A stretch of 64,000 nt of DNA, taken from positions 1,240,001-1,304,000 of the forward strand of contig JAHREC010000007.1 in assembly GCA_020081605.1 (NCBI GenBank), in the 5' to 3' direction. Positions 24,494 through 35,798 of this stretch are shown piece after piece. Position 1 is the first letter of the stretch. Each line of letters opens with the position of its first letter. The notes under the pieces were generated by a model, which ran no database searches, was not told where the DNA came from, and worked only from the letters and a program-made list of their open reading frames with translations. The DNA comes from Albifimbria verrucaria. Its lineage: Eukaryota > Ascomycota > Sordariomycetes > Hypocreales > Stachybotryaceae. The position numbers were made by a program, and so were the translations under genes.

Positions 24494-25337
24494 ATGGAGA
24501 ACCAGGTCAAACGTCTTGTGGAAAAGGCGTGGAAAAATATGAAGAAACACCCGAGAATCGGCGTCTACGTAAGTTGCATTTCAGCACCTCAGGCATGAGC
24601 CCGGTGCCAGAGCCTGAACAGTCCTCGGTCATGGCAATCGCTGACATCTACACACAGTCATTGGAGTAGCAGGTATCCCTGGCTCAGGTATGATTTCTCC
24701 TCTCGCTCAAATCCACGCCAACTAACCTCCCCAGGTAAAACGACGCTATCGCAGATCATCACCGCGGAGCTCAACCAACACGCTGCGCGTCTCAACCCGT
24801 CCCTCCCCTCCTGCCACCTACGTGCCCATGGATGGCTTCCATCTCACCCGCGCTGCCCTCTCCGCCATGCCAGACCCGGCCACTGCGCATGCTCGTCGTG
24901 GTGCAGCCTTCACCTTTGACGCAGTCAAGTTTCTCGCCCTTGTGCAATCCCTCCGTCACGCCGACCCGGCAGATGGGCCCATTCTCGCACCGTCTTTCGA
25001 TCACGCTGTGAAGGACCCTAAAGATGAGGACATTACCGTACTCCCGTCCCACCGCATTGTAGTTCTCGAGGGGAACTATGTTGCCTTGGACAAGGACATA
25101 TGGCGCGACGCCGCAGCATTATTGGATGAAATATGGTTTGTCGAAGTGGACTTTGAGGTTGCCCGGAAGCGACTTCGTGAGCGACATGTCCGGGCTGGTA
25201 TTGCCAAGGACTTGGAAGAGGGCGATAGGCGGGCCATGGAGAACGATTTGGTCAATGGGCAGGAGATTGTCGACAATCTGTTAAAGGTAGACGAGGTAGT
25301 CCATAGCAGAGAAGACGGGACTTGGGTGCACGAATAA
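24494..25337 (+). CDS. YFH7: YFH7-like P-loop kinase (PRK/uridine kinase family)
   Basis: Exons 24494-24568, 24658-24687 and 24735-25337 give about 236 residues after three bases are restored. The P-loop GIPGSGKTTL is split by the second intron. Downstream the family blocks follow in order: PMDGFHLTR, ARRGAAFTFDAVKF, PSFDHAVKDP, RIVVLEGNYV, and VARKRLRERHVRAGIA, the lid with three Arg. The MDGFHL and FDHAVKDP blocks match yeast YFH7 and related bacterial kinases of the phosphoribulokinase/uridine kinase superfamily; the physiological substrate is not established. One G seems missing at the intron 1 acceptor (CACAG-TCATT), since otherwise the phase fails. Two bases seem missing near 24805 in a C-rich tract before TYVPMDGF. 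Both flanks are conserved, so sequence error is the likely cause. Confidence 0.85.
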
Positions 25338-25517
25338 AGCCAGCATTTCGGCGGTAATAAGACAACAGTCATGAATCAGTTGGTGTAGAGCAATCACCAT
25401 AAATAATCTGCAGCTAACTTTCCTCTACATACATTAGCAAAGGTCTCTTCCGCATCCCTCCATCCTGTTTCTCGGTTCCATCTCCAATGGTTGCGCCACA
25501 TGGCATTCAAACCGCCC

Positions 25518-27148
25518 TTAAGCCCATCTGGATGTCTTCAAACCCCGAAAAGCCCCTGGTTGAATTGGCATAGCCTCACTCCTGCTGGGAGTCACCGTCG
25601 TTGAGCTTGTGACAACCCCTACAGGCTTGTCACTTTTCTGGTCGTTGTTATCAGATCCTGCCCAGCGAGACGTGGCAAGGCCACGGAATGGTTTCGGCTG
25701 AGCAGACGCTGTAGGTGTAGTATTTTCGTCAATCTGGCGGTTCATGTCGATCGCTTCATCAGCTAGAAGCTGAGCATTTGGACTGACAAAGGCATTCTGC
25801 ATTGTCTTGGTCTTCTTGTTCTGTTTATTGTGCTCCTTGACAAAGTGAGCAATGACCCCTTGGCCTTGATACGTATCAATGCGTGAAGGACTTGCATCAT
25901 TTCCTCCTTGAAGACAGCAAGATCACCTTGCAGGAAGCCTTCGCACATCCAGTGATCCAAGATCACCCCTTCGATGCCTTCCAGTGCCTCCTCTGTTGGA
26001 AGCACTCCATACGAAGAGATTTCCTCCAAGATCTTGCCAGCAATGCTAAGTACTCGCTCTGCTGCTTTCTCCATAGTATGGTGGATGTTCATACTTATGT
26101 CTGTCCCACTGCTCGAACTGTTTTCTTCCTCGTCCAAATCAATAAGAATTTGGGGGCCGTCCGCCATTTCACAAACAACAGAGGCATCCGCTTCTGGCGT
26201 CTGAGTGGTGAATGACAGAGGCTGCGAAGCGTCCTGAGCATTTGTAGTAGGCTGCACAAGTGCAGTTGACGTAGGAGAGGATTCTTCAAGAGAAATTTGT
26301 GTAGGATTAGACTGTTCAAGGGCAAGTTGTGGTGCCTGAACTTTCACTGCCTCTTGAACCTGAGTTGGCACACACTACGTGCCATAGCTCCGGATCTTTT
26401 GGGCGTGAGTCGCCATAGTAGCAGCAGTGTTACCCTCTGCAATGGGTTGTTGCCAAGATGTGGCAACACCCGTTGCTAGGGGTTGTTGTAGCCTCGCCAT
26501 GAATCTGGAGGCTACAATAGAATTTTGAGCCTTGGACTGGCTTGAGTCTCGTGGTAGGATAGAGTTGGAGGTAGTGGTACTCTTTGCGATCTTTCTCTTC
26601 GGTCGAGAATGGTTACCTCGTCCACCTTTGCTTCGACCAAACTCAGCCTGGAGGGCTTTCGCAGCTTCCATTTGGTTCACACCAAAGGCGGGCTTCGACA
26701 ACTGTGGGGCGCACTGTAAAGATTGTTAGACAGTGTGTGAAGTGATGAGCGCAATACTTACGATTCTTCTTGGTGGCTTTGCATGTAGTCGCTCGCTATT
26801 TTAGCCCATGGGCGACTCGATCCCAGCTCCAAGCCTTCAAGCTGTTCAGACTCCTCATCTTTGATGACAACTAAGGCTGTTTAGCCAGCATCATAACAGT
26901 TCTGCAGTAAGACTTACCACTCCAAGCATTCTTCAAGTCAGTCTTGAGCTTCTTCCCATAGTGTCCAGTTCCGTTGTTGTGACTTGGACAAAACGAAGGA
27001 CGCTTCGTGGCAGCACTTAGAGGTAGTTCATCCTGTCGATGTCTACCAAGGTCGGCCTGTAATAATTATTAGCAACGGCCGTGCCATGCTGCTTCAAACG
27101 TACCATGTAGGCCGCTTCAACGGCCGCTGGGTTATCCCCAGCACTCAT
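25518..27148 (-). CDS. hypothetical protein, member of a dispersed gene family
   Basis: Exon 1 (27148-27104) codes MSAGDNPAAVEAAYM. Three further introns with clean GT-AG borders (near 27057-27103, 26880-26920 and 26715-26760) lead into a long last exon. The product is hydrophilic: a Lys/Arg-rich SRPKRKIAK stretch, many Gln, Ser and Thr, an acidic ILIDLDEEENSSSSG segment, then an amphipathic helical region. It ends with a short peptide repeated twice, FRGL(A/K)TSRWA, at about 25665 and the C-terminus. No known domain is recognised. An in-frame TAG lies at 26375-26377, and one base is missing near 25870 (ALD to AL-D). Diverged copies of its 5' part lie at 46.2-47.4 kb, so it belongs to a multi-copy family. 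Nuclear or nucleic-acid binding function is only a guess from composition. Confidence 0.6.
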
Positions 27149-27773
27149 TCTTAGTGATGCGTGGGTAATATGTGGTTGATGTTTGGGCGTATATGAGTGA
27201 TGTTTTGGGTGCGTGTGAGTGATGCTTGTGTGATAATGGTGAAGGCAGATGTGTAAAATGTTGGGATAAGGATGATGTGTTGAGAAGCGGAGTTGATGAA
27301 AGAAGATGGAAAGAAAAGGGTGGAAGAAGATGGAAAGAAAAGGATGGAAGATGAGGAAGGTGCATGACGGGAAAAGGACCTCCTTTTATCTTCGAGGCGG
27401 GTGGCCTGACAGCTGCAACAGCTGGTGGTGATCTCAAGATAAGATAAGTACACCCGCCCGCATCAGTAAGAGAGAAAGAATCTGATTTTTCAATTCGAAT
27501 TTCTGAAGTTGTGGCATGCAATGGGTTTGGAATGCGGTGTGCAAGCGCACTGGCACTGGTGAATAATGCGTAACAGAGTGACGCCTTGAAGGTAGTATCT
27601 CCATGTAGATGATCACCTAGTAGCTGAGAAATATGTGGCTAGCGCCGAAAGTTAGACACAGTCTTTGGAGAGCCAGTGCGATTTTATTCTGTAGGCGATG
27701 CATGTTGAAAGAAGAAGAAGAAGAAGAAAAAGAATGGAGGCCGAAAGAATGCATGTGCAGGTGCTTGATATCG
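27149..27773. other. intergenic with purine-rich and GAA repeats
   Basis: Upstream of the family gene lies a GGAAGAAAAGG-type purine tract (about 27294-27362) in which a 25-base unit is nearly duplicated. A (GAA)n run lies at about 27709-27728. No gene is supported. Confidence 0.5.
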
Positions 27774-28240
27774 TCAGGTGGCAGAGGGACTAGGTTCACG
27801 GGGCACTGTTTTTATTCTCTGTCTACACTTTACATCGTATACACCCAGCATTTCCCGAGTTTCCGTGTCCAACTGGCCGCCATCACCTCCGGCAAGAATC
27901 TTGGCGATGAAGTCGATGGCTTCCTGGTAGCGGCGGAAGAAATACAGCTCATCAACGGCGTGGATGAGTTCCTGGAGATGCTGCTTGTTGGCGCCGGGAG
28001 CCAAGGGCAGTGCGATTGTCTTGTAAATCTGCTCAAGGTGGTAAGCAAAGGGACAAGCAAGGGAGGGACGGGGACCATGGGACTCACGTTGCCGTTTTCG
28101 ACCTTGGGATGGTAGGTGTCTTTCACAACCTGGAACTGTTCCTCTGTTTGACCGGTCCTGCGTGAAGCCTTCTCATCGAGGTCGACTTCATTGTCAGACA
28201 GCTCAATATTGAGCAGACCGTTGAAGTCGTCGTCGTCCAT
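27774..28240 (-). CDS. small conserved hypothetical protein
   Basis: Exons 28240-28088 and 28028-27774 give 135 residues in frame. The N-terminal half is very acidic (MDDDDFNGLLNIELSDNEVD), the middle holds KVENGNIYKTIALPLAPGAN, and the C-terminal half is helical (LHAVDELYFFRRYQEAIDF type), similar to a single TPR-like helix pair. The start is chosen at MDDDDF; an open frame runs further upstream but is low complexity. There is no signal peptide or membrane span. The intron phase and even composition support a real gene. I recognise no named family. Confidence 0.65.
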
Positions 28241-29310
28241 GAGGTTGGTGAATTTTTTCAGGCCGTAGAGCAGTAGTGTGTGGTGAAGTGAAAACAAGCA
28301 CGCTGGGGCAGATGCTACTAACGTGAGATGGTGATGGTGGTGTGGAGTCTGGACCAAACGCGATGCGCTCTCACCACTCATGGCCGGCCCGTAGCCAGGG
28401 ACCACTTGCTAGCCTTTGCGTCACAGCCAGAAAGAGATCAACAACGTCCTCTGCCATTCGCAGGGTCTTTTTTGCTCGCTGTCTATCATTTGTGACTCGC
28501 TCTATTTTAATACCCACGTGGTTGATTGCGCCTTGGGAATGATGATACAGCAAATCTAGCTAGCATCGGTGCTTCATCATCGAAAACTGGCGAGCACTCG
28601 AGACTATATAATTTAGTTTGAGGATGGAATGAATGCAAGGCCAAGCTGTGCATTGATTCGATTGGGACGACTTGCTTGATAAATGTTCCCCGCAGAATTC
28701 CGATGCACTGCCAAGAATTCCGAAGATTGGTTGTCCTCGATAATGCCTACCTACTTACCTTGAACTGCAAGGCTGGCGAGCTTGAAACTACACCACCTGC
28801 TACCACCAACCGTCTTTTGATCTACGGCTTGGGGCTCTTGTGACTGTGCAACCACTCCGGTATATATCCCTGCCCCAAATGTCAAAATCGAAAAAGTCTT
28901 GAAGACAGTCGCCAGTTGCCTGAATCCTATTGGTGGCCTTTCGAAGTCTCAAGCCTCAGCTCCAAGGCACTTTCCCAGGCGCAATCGTGCAAAGCTCAAG
29001 GTACGTGCGTGTGCCGCTGGCAAGACGCCAATTGGTCATGATGGCAAGAAGACGCGCGCCCCAAACCAAACAATCATGCAGAGGATTTTCGGAAGAATGA
29101 AAGGCAAGACTGAACTGGTTGCCTCACCACTGCCTACAAGCACACGCACAGTGGTTCGCTCATGCGAATGATGGATGCTCGACTTCCGGTGCCGGTTATG
29201 GACTTTATTGCTTCCATCCTTTGAGCTCGCAAGAAATTCTCTGGTGAGAATTCAGTACGAAGCAATCAGTATCTGCGATCTGATCAAGAGCTACTTACCG
29301 AACTATCACG
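28241..29310. other. intergenic, no supported gene
   Basis: Contains the promoter of the large HeLo-like gene. A 90-codon frame at 28899-29171 and a 79-codon frame at 29175-29414 are open but have no recognisable features; the second overlaps the true start and is out of frame with it. They may be upstream frames in the leader. Confidence 0.35.
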
Positions 29311-32300
29311 ATGGACCCTCTTTCAATTACCGCATCGACAATAACGCTTATCCAAGCGACAGGCATTGTACGTCGAACCGTGGTGTCAGTTGGGATATGG
29401 TTGGCATTAATTGAGCAACAGAAGTAATGTGTGCCAGGTAGCCACGGCTCTCGGAAGCTTCATGAGCTCCATGCGGACCGTCGATTCACGCCTCACAAAT
29501 CTTTGCGATGAACTCACCAGCCTGACCGGGTTTCTCCAGGCCATCGACAGCACATTGAAAACATGCCACAAGCTTGACTTGGATCAAATTGACGAAAGAC
29601 TATGGCAACAGAGCGAAATAGCATTGGCTAATTGCCAAACTACCTTGAATGAGATGAGTCAACTCGTGAGCAAGATCAAGGCGTCATCAAGAAAACGGGT
29701 TTTTGGAAGGCTCGGGTCGTGATAGACCTCGGCATCCATGGCGACGATTTGGTTTTCTACCGTGACAAGATACACCACTCGAATTCAGGGCTGCAGACTA
29801 TGCTGCATGCAATGCATGTGTATGAGACAGTAACATCCGAAACAAAGAATCACGCTGACTTTCAGAAGTTCTCTATCTCTTCGAAGCAATGCTGCACAAA
29901 GCCTTATTGTTCTGCATCTCAGCCGCCTAAAAGCATCCATCGACGAAGCCTTGTACACCTCATCCAAGGAGATTGGGGGTTCACATAATGCCAGTGGCTC
30001 GAAACATACCGATGGGCATATTTCACGCAATCTGCGACAGCTTGCCGAAGCAGCGCAAAGCTTGCACACGTCCGCCAGCTCTACAGCAAGCACTATATGG
30101 AGTTCCCGTAGCGCCAGACCTGAGATCTCCGGCTCCATTGTCGAGCCGAGTTTACTTGGAGAATTAAATGCTTCCAGAAAAGAACACATACAGAAATACC
30201 TTGCGGACTACATATTTGAACCACCCACAGCCATGCCATCTTCGGCAAGAAGCTCTCGAATTCTATCACCTCATGATACTGAGGCTTCTAAAGAGCCCTC
30301 AATTGTTGACGCCTCTGGGTTGCTATCTCCAGCTGCGTCAGACATTAACAGCGTCGAAGATGACGATGAAGCTGAGTTCGAGCAAGAATTTCTTAGCATT
30401 CTGAAAGAGCTTGCATATTATAACATGACAAGCAACAATTACGAAAAGGCTGTCAAATTCCTTCATCAAGCCATAGCACGCCACGAAGAGACGAAAGCCG
30501 GAGGACAGGATTATCGCAATCTACGGGCCCAACTTGCGCTGTGCTACATTTTACAACACCAATGGCAACTGGCAGAGCCCTCGTGATGGAACTCCATGAG
30601 ACTAGCGACGAGGAAGAGATGACCATCTGGATCTTGTTTCATGCATTAGCACTTGGCTACCTGAGCGAATATGCTTTCGACAACGCATTGGCTGCATGTA
30701 AGCTGGCACTCAAGGGCAAGAAAGCCCTCTGCAAGAGTCGGAAAGCCGATTGGGGCCAATACCACGAAACTCTTGCCCTCTCCAGCACTATCCTCGAAGT
30801 GAAAGGGGATTACATTAGGGCAGAGGTGTTCCGCCGACGGCTTCCTGCTGATTTCAAGTATTCGCATCCAAAGAATGGAGCTCTGTTCATTGAAGCACAG
30901 AAAGAGCTTCTGCTACCCTCAATGAGGGGCAAATGCAAGCACTTCGCAGAGAAGAGGGTCTCACTAGACTTCAGGACAATACAGATGGGGCTCAAGGTCA
31001 GCTCCGAAATCGATCATTCTGGGAGACCACTGGCGTTGAGCAAGAGTCTGATTTGACAACAAAATTATCACTACACGAGAAACAAGAGCTTGATACCACA
31101 AAGGAGTGCATAGTTGATGAACATCCTTTTGAAAGCGACAGTGATACCGAAGTAGCGCCAATTGATGCAGTTCACCTCCCTTCGATTGATCAGTCGGCTG
31201 AGAACAAAACTATGAGCTCGCCAGTCAGTGTCCCAATACCCAAGCAAAACATCGATATGACATATGGAAACAGCCATGCTGACTTTATAATCCAGGTTGA
31301 CTTTGATAGTAAATATCCAGTAGAAACTGGAACGCCTCATAGCTCAGTCCCTCTCGGAGCAGCGCCTTGGTCGAGTCGTTTCCATAAGAAGAGTAAGACA
31401 CTATTGCGCAAGAGACGAGTTGGTACGGAAAAGTTCACCCCTCAAAGTTGGGTCAGTGTAGTTGCGGCCAGATAATCCCAGGCTTCGACAGCCGTGGGGA
31501 TGGGGAGGGTGAAAGTGCTGGTGAGATGTCAAGCAATGATTCGTCCAGTTCGTGCGAAACCGTTGTCAATGCTGGCAGAGCTGCGAGAAGCAATCGCAAG
31601 AAGGTCCTCAGCGGCTCGCCAAATTTTGTGATTCTCGGGAAGCTTTGGTGGAGACGCAAGGTCATGCGGCGCGATACTAAAGACGATGATGCTGGCCAGA
31701 GGATTATTGCGTGGATGAGAGCCCAGCAAAGTCATGACAACGCAATTTGCAAGCCTTCTCACATGCCCGCTGAGTCGGAACTTGATTCGCGGAGCTTGGG
31801 GATCTGGCCTATTGCACGTCGGAGCTGCGCTACACCTGAACGACCTGATGGGCCTGATGGTAGAGCGATGCGATTCGAGATGGACCCTGAATGTGTTACA
31901 GAGCTGTGGGACACATCATCACCTGCAGTAGTTGATTCAATTGCCTTCTCTCCCATGGGGATCTCTCCTATGGAGAGTTTAGTGGAGCACCCTGGTGACG
32001 GTGGACAATTGCAAAAAGAAGGAAATCAACTGCTAAACATAGATGGGCCGGTAGGTGCGCTGCACAAGATGCGTCCCTTAGGTTCGCCTACTGGCGTGCC
32101 TACCAAGCCTAGCATGCTTCAAGAATCATTAGGGCGCATGGTGACTGCCGTGATCAGCATAGAGACTCCTCAGGAACAAGTTGCCATGAAGCGGAAACAA
32201 GATGCATTGGTCGCATTGCTTCTAGAGTTGAGGTTTTTGAGCTGCGATGAATCATTGTTTTCTGACCTGAGAAAAGAAATCTCCTGGATAAGCGAGGAGA

Positions 32301-32503
32301 TTCGGTTGATCGAAGGGCAAAGTGAAGATGAGGCGGGAGGCACATCCACGGTAGCGACAACGGGTGAGGCAATGCTTGTGGCAAAGCTCTTGGTGCCGTC
32401 AGTTGGTGAGCATGGAAATAACTGTTCGGACGACCTGTGTCAGGGGCCCGAACGATTCGATGAGGACAGTATTGTTGTTTTCCGCCCAAGTCAGCAACAT
32501 TAG
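29311..32503 (+). CDS. HeLo-like N-terminal domain protein with TPR-like region
   Basis: Exon 1 (29311-29367) reads MDPLSITASTITLIQATGI and joins 29438 after a 70-base intron. This hydrophobic start, then a helical bundle to about residue 170, is the hallmark of the fungal HeLo-like N-terminal domain found on STAND/NLR proteins and cell-death effectors. A Ser-rich linker follows. A tetratricopeptide-like block comes next at about 30370-30850, with NNYEKAVKFLHQAIARHEE, LALCYILQHQWQLAEPL and LALGYLSEYAFDNALAACK. The tail of about 550 residues is unassigned and includes WGQCSCGQIIPGF and a final acidic helical part. No NACHT or NB-ARC P-loop is seen. The frame breaks at about 29692, 29866, 30570, 30915 and 31453; restoring six bases gives about 1042 residues. 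The long intact stretches argue against an old pseudogene. A role in heterokaryon incompatibility or stress signalling is inference. Confidence 0.75.
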
Positions 32504-33707
32504 TGATTTTTCAAGTTGCGTTTTCCCTGGACTTCTGTTTATGGTTCTCTTTACGGAGCCGGCAAGCTCTACTGCTGTCTTCTATGTTGCCAATGGGAAC
32601 TTTCCATTGTGGTAACTCGCTTATCTCTTTCTGCGAAACAGAATGGCTGATGATGCATTTTCCCCATTGTATTATAGCAGGCTCATCTGCTAGTCTTTTA
32701 TTGAGCCTGAAAGCGCTCTGTAATGCGATATTATAGTCGGGCCAAAACCATTGCATCTGAGTAGAGGAATGAAGCAAGCCTTGCGATCTATGAACGTTAA
32801 ATTGAATTATTCCCTCTTTCACAATGCACATAATAGTATCAACTAGGCAGTGGTCGACCTAGTCATTGCCATGGAAGAGAAACGATTGTGTTATCGAGTA
32901 GACTTGATGTCACGAGGTAATTGATTCTCGTGTTCAGATGGCCTAAGCGAATAGACAAAAATATTGAAGATGAGCATGAAGCCGGTTACGAGTAATGTAA
33001 ATGACATATGCTCTGATCGACGTTGGGGAGCTTGTTGATCGAGTCTTGGGTATAGAGGAAGCGAACGTATCTGGTAATTCATCGTCAGCTATGAATAGAT
33101 GGAAACATACCCATACGTCTGACAATCGAACCGATGCGGTCACAATTTTGTTGCTAGCCACTTGTCACAGCACCTGAGATATGCCAAGTGGTGAGGTAAA
33201 TAGAGGAACTCCAGAGTGCAAGCCTTGGGTTCTCTCTTAGACTAACAGTCGATGAATCTCAGAAGAAAATTCTTAAATGAATACAAAAAGATGAGAATGA
33301 ACTTACATACTTATTCAATTTATATGCTAATCTTATCCGAATATTGTTCTAATATGCATCGATCTTTATTCTTATTTATCAGTGCTTGCAGTCCCTATTT
33401 TATCGCTACCTGCTTGATGCCAAGCGCCAAGCACGGCCACAACAGCCACCATGACGCGAAAGACGATGCCAATGTTGAGATTTGACAACGAACTAGGATC
33501 TAATCGACAAGAGATGGCCGAGAAAGCTTGACATGCACGACTTTGCATCCATGTCACATCCTGACAAGCCAAGCATCTGGGCGCGGGGTTCTTGGGTTTC
33601 TTGGGTATACAGTTCTTCCACTATCTAAATCATGCTATGGGTATGAGAAGCATACAAAGAGATATGCACAATATCGCAACATCGCTGGAAGTCCAAACAG
33701 GGGCTCT
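32504..33707. other. intergenic, AT-rich in part, no gene seen
   Basis: Bases 33250-33400 are AT-rich with TTATTC/CGAATA words like those at 4080-4270. Short minus-strand frames at 32891-33161 look weakly protein-like but have no start, splice pattern or family that I can support. Confidence 0.4.
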
Positions 33708-35798
33708 CTAGAAGAGCCACGAAATGTAGCGGTAGTAGAACTTTGACCAGCCTGAGTTAGCGTTGGACTTCTTCTCAGCTTCCAAGGCAGCATAGTCATC
33801 AAACTGCTTCTCGATGATGTCCTTGCCAGTATAGAAGTCGGCCTCGTGGGGCTTAACGAATCTGCTGCCAGTCACAATCATGTGGCCGAAGAAGAAGATG
33901 ACCGCAATGGGGATACCAAGGTAACTATCCAAGTTAGTGATTAGTTGATACATAGCTATTATCTTGTGAACTTACCCAGTAATGAAGGTCTCGTAATCGA
34001 ATTTTCTGCCATTCTGTTCGATAAAGGCAGAGTAGTTCTTCGTCAAAGCAACAAGGATGCACATGAACAGCGCAACGCAAGTGCCCCAGAATCCAACAGG
34101 AGACTTGTAAGAAATCTCCGAATCGGGAATGCCCTGAGCACTTCTAGCACGAAGGAAAAACAGATGAGTAATCAGAATGAAGATCCAGGTAAGGATACCT
34201 AGGTGTGTGTTAGTTTTAAAAACTCCGCCATCAACCCATGCGAGCCAAACGTACCAAAGATTGTTGTCAGGTTGACAAAGTAGCCAAACACCTTCTTGCT
34301 GTCATCGGAGACGTTCATAAAAGCAAGGCAGGCAATAGCAGTGCAGAGGAACAAGGCCGGGTAGGGAACACCGCGCTTGTCTGTCCTCTTGAAGATGGCC
34401 GGAGCCGCTCGGTCACTCGCAAGACCATACAACGTACGGCTGGCAATGTATAGATCCGAGTTACTTGCTGAGAAGACAAAAATACAAATACACACGTTCA
34501 AAATATGCGGAAGAACCTCAACTCCAGCGATTTCTGCGGCTACAACGAAGGGAGAGGCGTTGGCGTTGCCGCTGACCTTGTTGGCGAAGGCGAGGTCGGG
34601 GTGGTTGTAAGGACGATCATACCGACCAGAAGGACACTGAGAATGTAGAAAAAGAGGATACGGTAGAAAGTCAGCTTGATAGCCTTGGGAATGGACTTGC
34701 GAGAGGCGGCCTCGGCAGCGGTGACACCGACAAGCTCAGTTCCAAGGTAGGCGAAAGTCGCGTTGACCATGACGGACCAGAAGCCCAGGAACTTGCCCAA
34801 AGAACCTTCGGCATACTGCTTATTGAAGGCACCAGGGTTCTCCCAGGTGTAGAAGCCTGGAACGTAGCCCTTGGCTCGGTGCGCAGGACCGGCACCGCAG
34901 GCGATGCAGAGGGAGAAGAGGATGACGCCGACAATGGTGATGACCTTGAAGGAGGACAGCCAGAACTCGAACTCGCCGAAAAACTTGATGCCACCAAAGT
35001 AGTTGATGCAGAAAATGGCGACGAGGAAGATTGCAATAAAGACACCGGGATTCACAACGTCTCGATCGACCCTGGCAGAGTGTCAGGCTGAGTGCGCAAG
35101 ATGAGTGAGGGATTGACGTACCAGAATTGGATAGCAATAGCGGCGGCAGTCAACTGATTGGGAGTGACAATGCTTGAATCTAGGTCAGTCACAGTCTTTA
35201 AAACCAGGCTGTACGAACTCACATGTATTTAAACCAATACCTATTGTCATGTTAGCCATCTGCCGCAAATTCCAAATGTAGCAACATCACCAAGAAACCC
35301 CACTGAACCCCTCCACCCCCGTGTTGGCGGCGAATGGGCAAGAACAGAGTACCGTAAAAGGAAAAACTGGCCGAAATAGGAAAGTTATCATCACTTACGT
35401 CCAGCCGAGAGTGAAACCGAGCGAAGGGTGGGCATAACGAGTAGCGTAACCGGCGAAACCAGCACTGAGGGGCAACCAAGCGGCCATTTCACCCATGGCA
35501 GCCATGACGACGAAGACGAGAGCTCCCATGAAGGTGTAGGAGATGAAGAGCGAGCCGGGGCCGGCCTGGGCCAGGGCCTTGCCGGTACCGATAATGAGAC
35601 CAGTTCCGAGAGCACCACCGATGGCAATCATAGTGATGTGTCGAGCCTTGAGACCACGATGGAGCGACGTCTCGGCGGAGGTCTCGATACCACGGATGTG
35701 AGTGTCGGGAACTCCTCAGTGTGGCCTCCGATCTTCTCGACATCAGGGCTGCCGGAGCCGGAGCCGCCCGACTTGCGGTTGTAAATGCCCTCGCTCAT
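33708..35798 (-). CDS. amino acid permease (fungal YAT/GAP1 type)
   Basis: Plasma-membrane proton symporter for amino acids with twelve predicted spans. Exons 35798-35399, 35240-35223 (only 18 bases), 35172-35122, 35071-34255, 34198-33976 and 33924-33708 give 575 residues after two restored bases. Signatures in order: RHITMIAIGGALGTGLIIG (span 1), MAAMGEMAAWLPLSAGFAGY, LGWTYWFKYIIVTPNQLTAAA, FWVDRDVVNPGVFI, YVPGFYTWENPGAF, ELVGVTAAEAASRKSIPKAI, SNSDLYIASRTLYGLASD, and PEISYKSPVGFWG-like text near the end. These fix it as a GAP1/AGP-type permease of the APC superfamily; substrate range is unknown. One base is missing near 35709 (EFP-THIRGIE) and one near 34601 (GMIV-YNHPDL). Its 5' side faces a very long gene-free region that could hold nitrogen-control sites. 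Confidence 0.93.

Noticed and set aside
28899..29414. Two small open frames just upstream of the HeLo-like gene as separate genes
   Set aside because: One overlaps the true start codon out of frame, neither has a motif or intron, and both fit a leader region.
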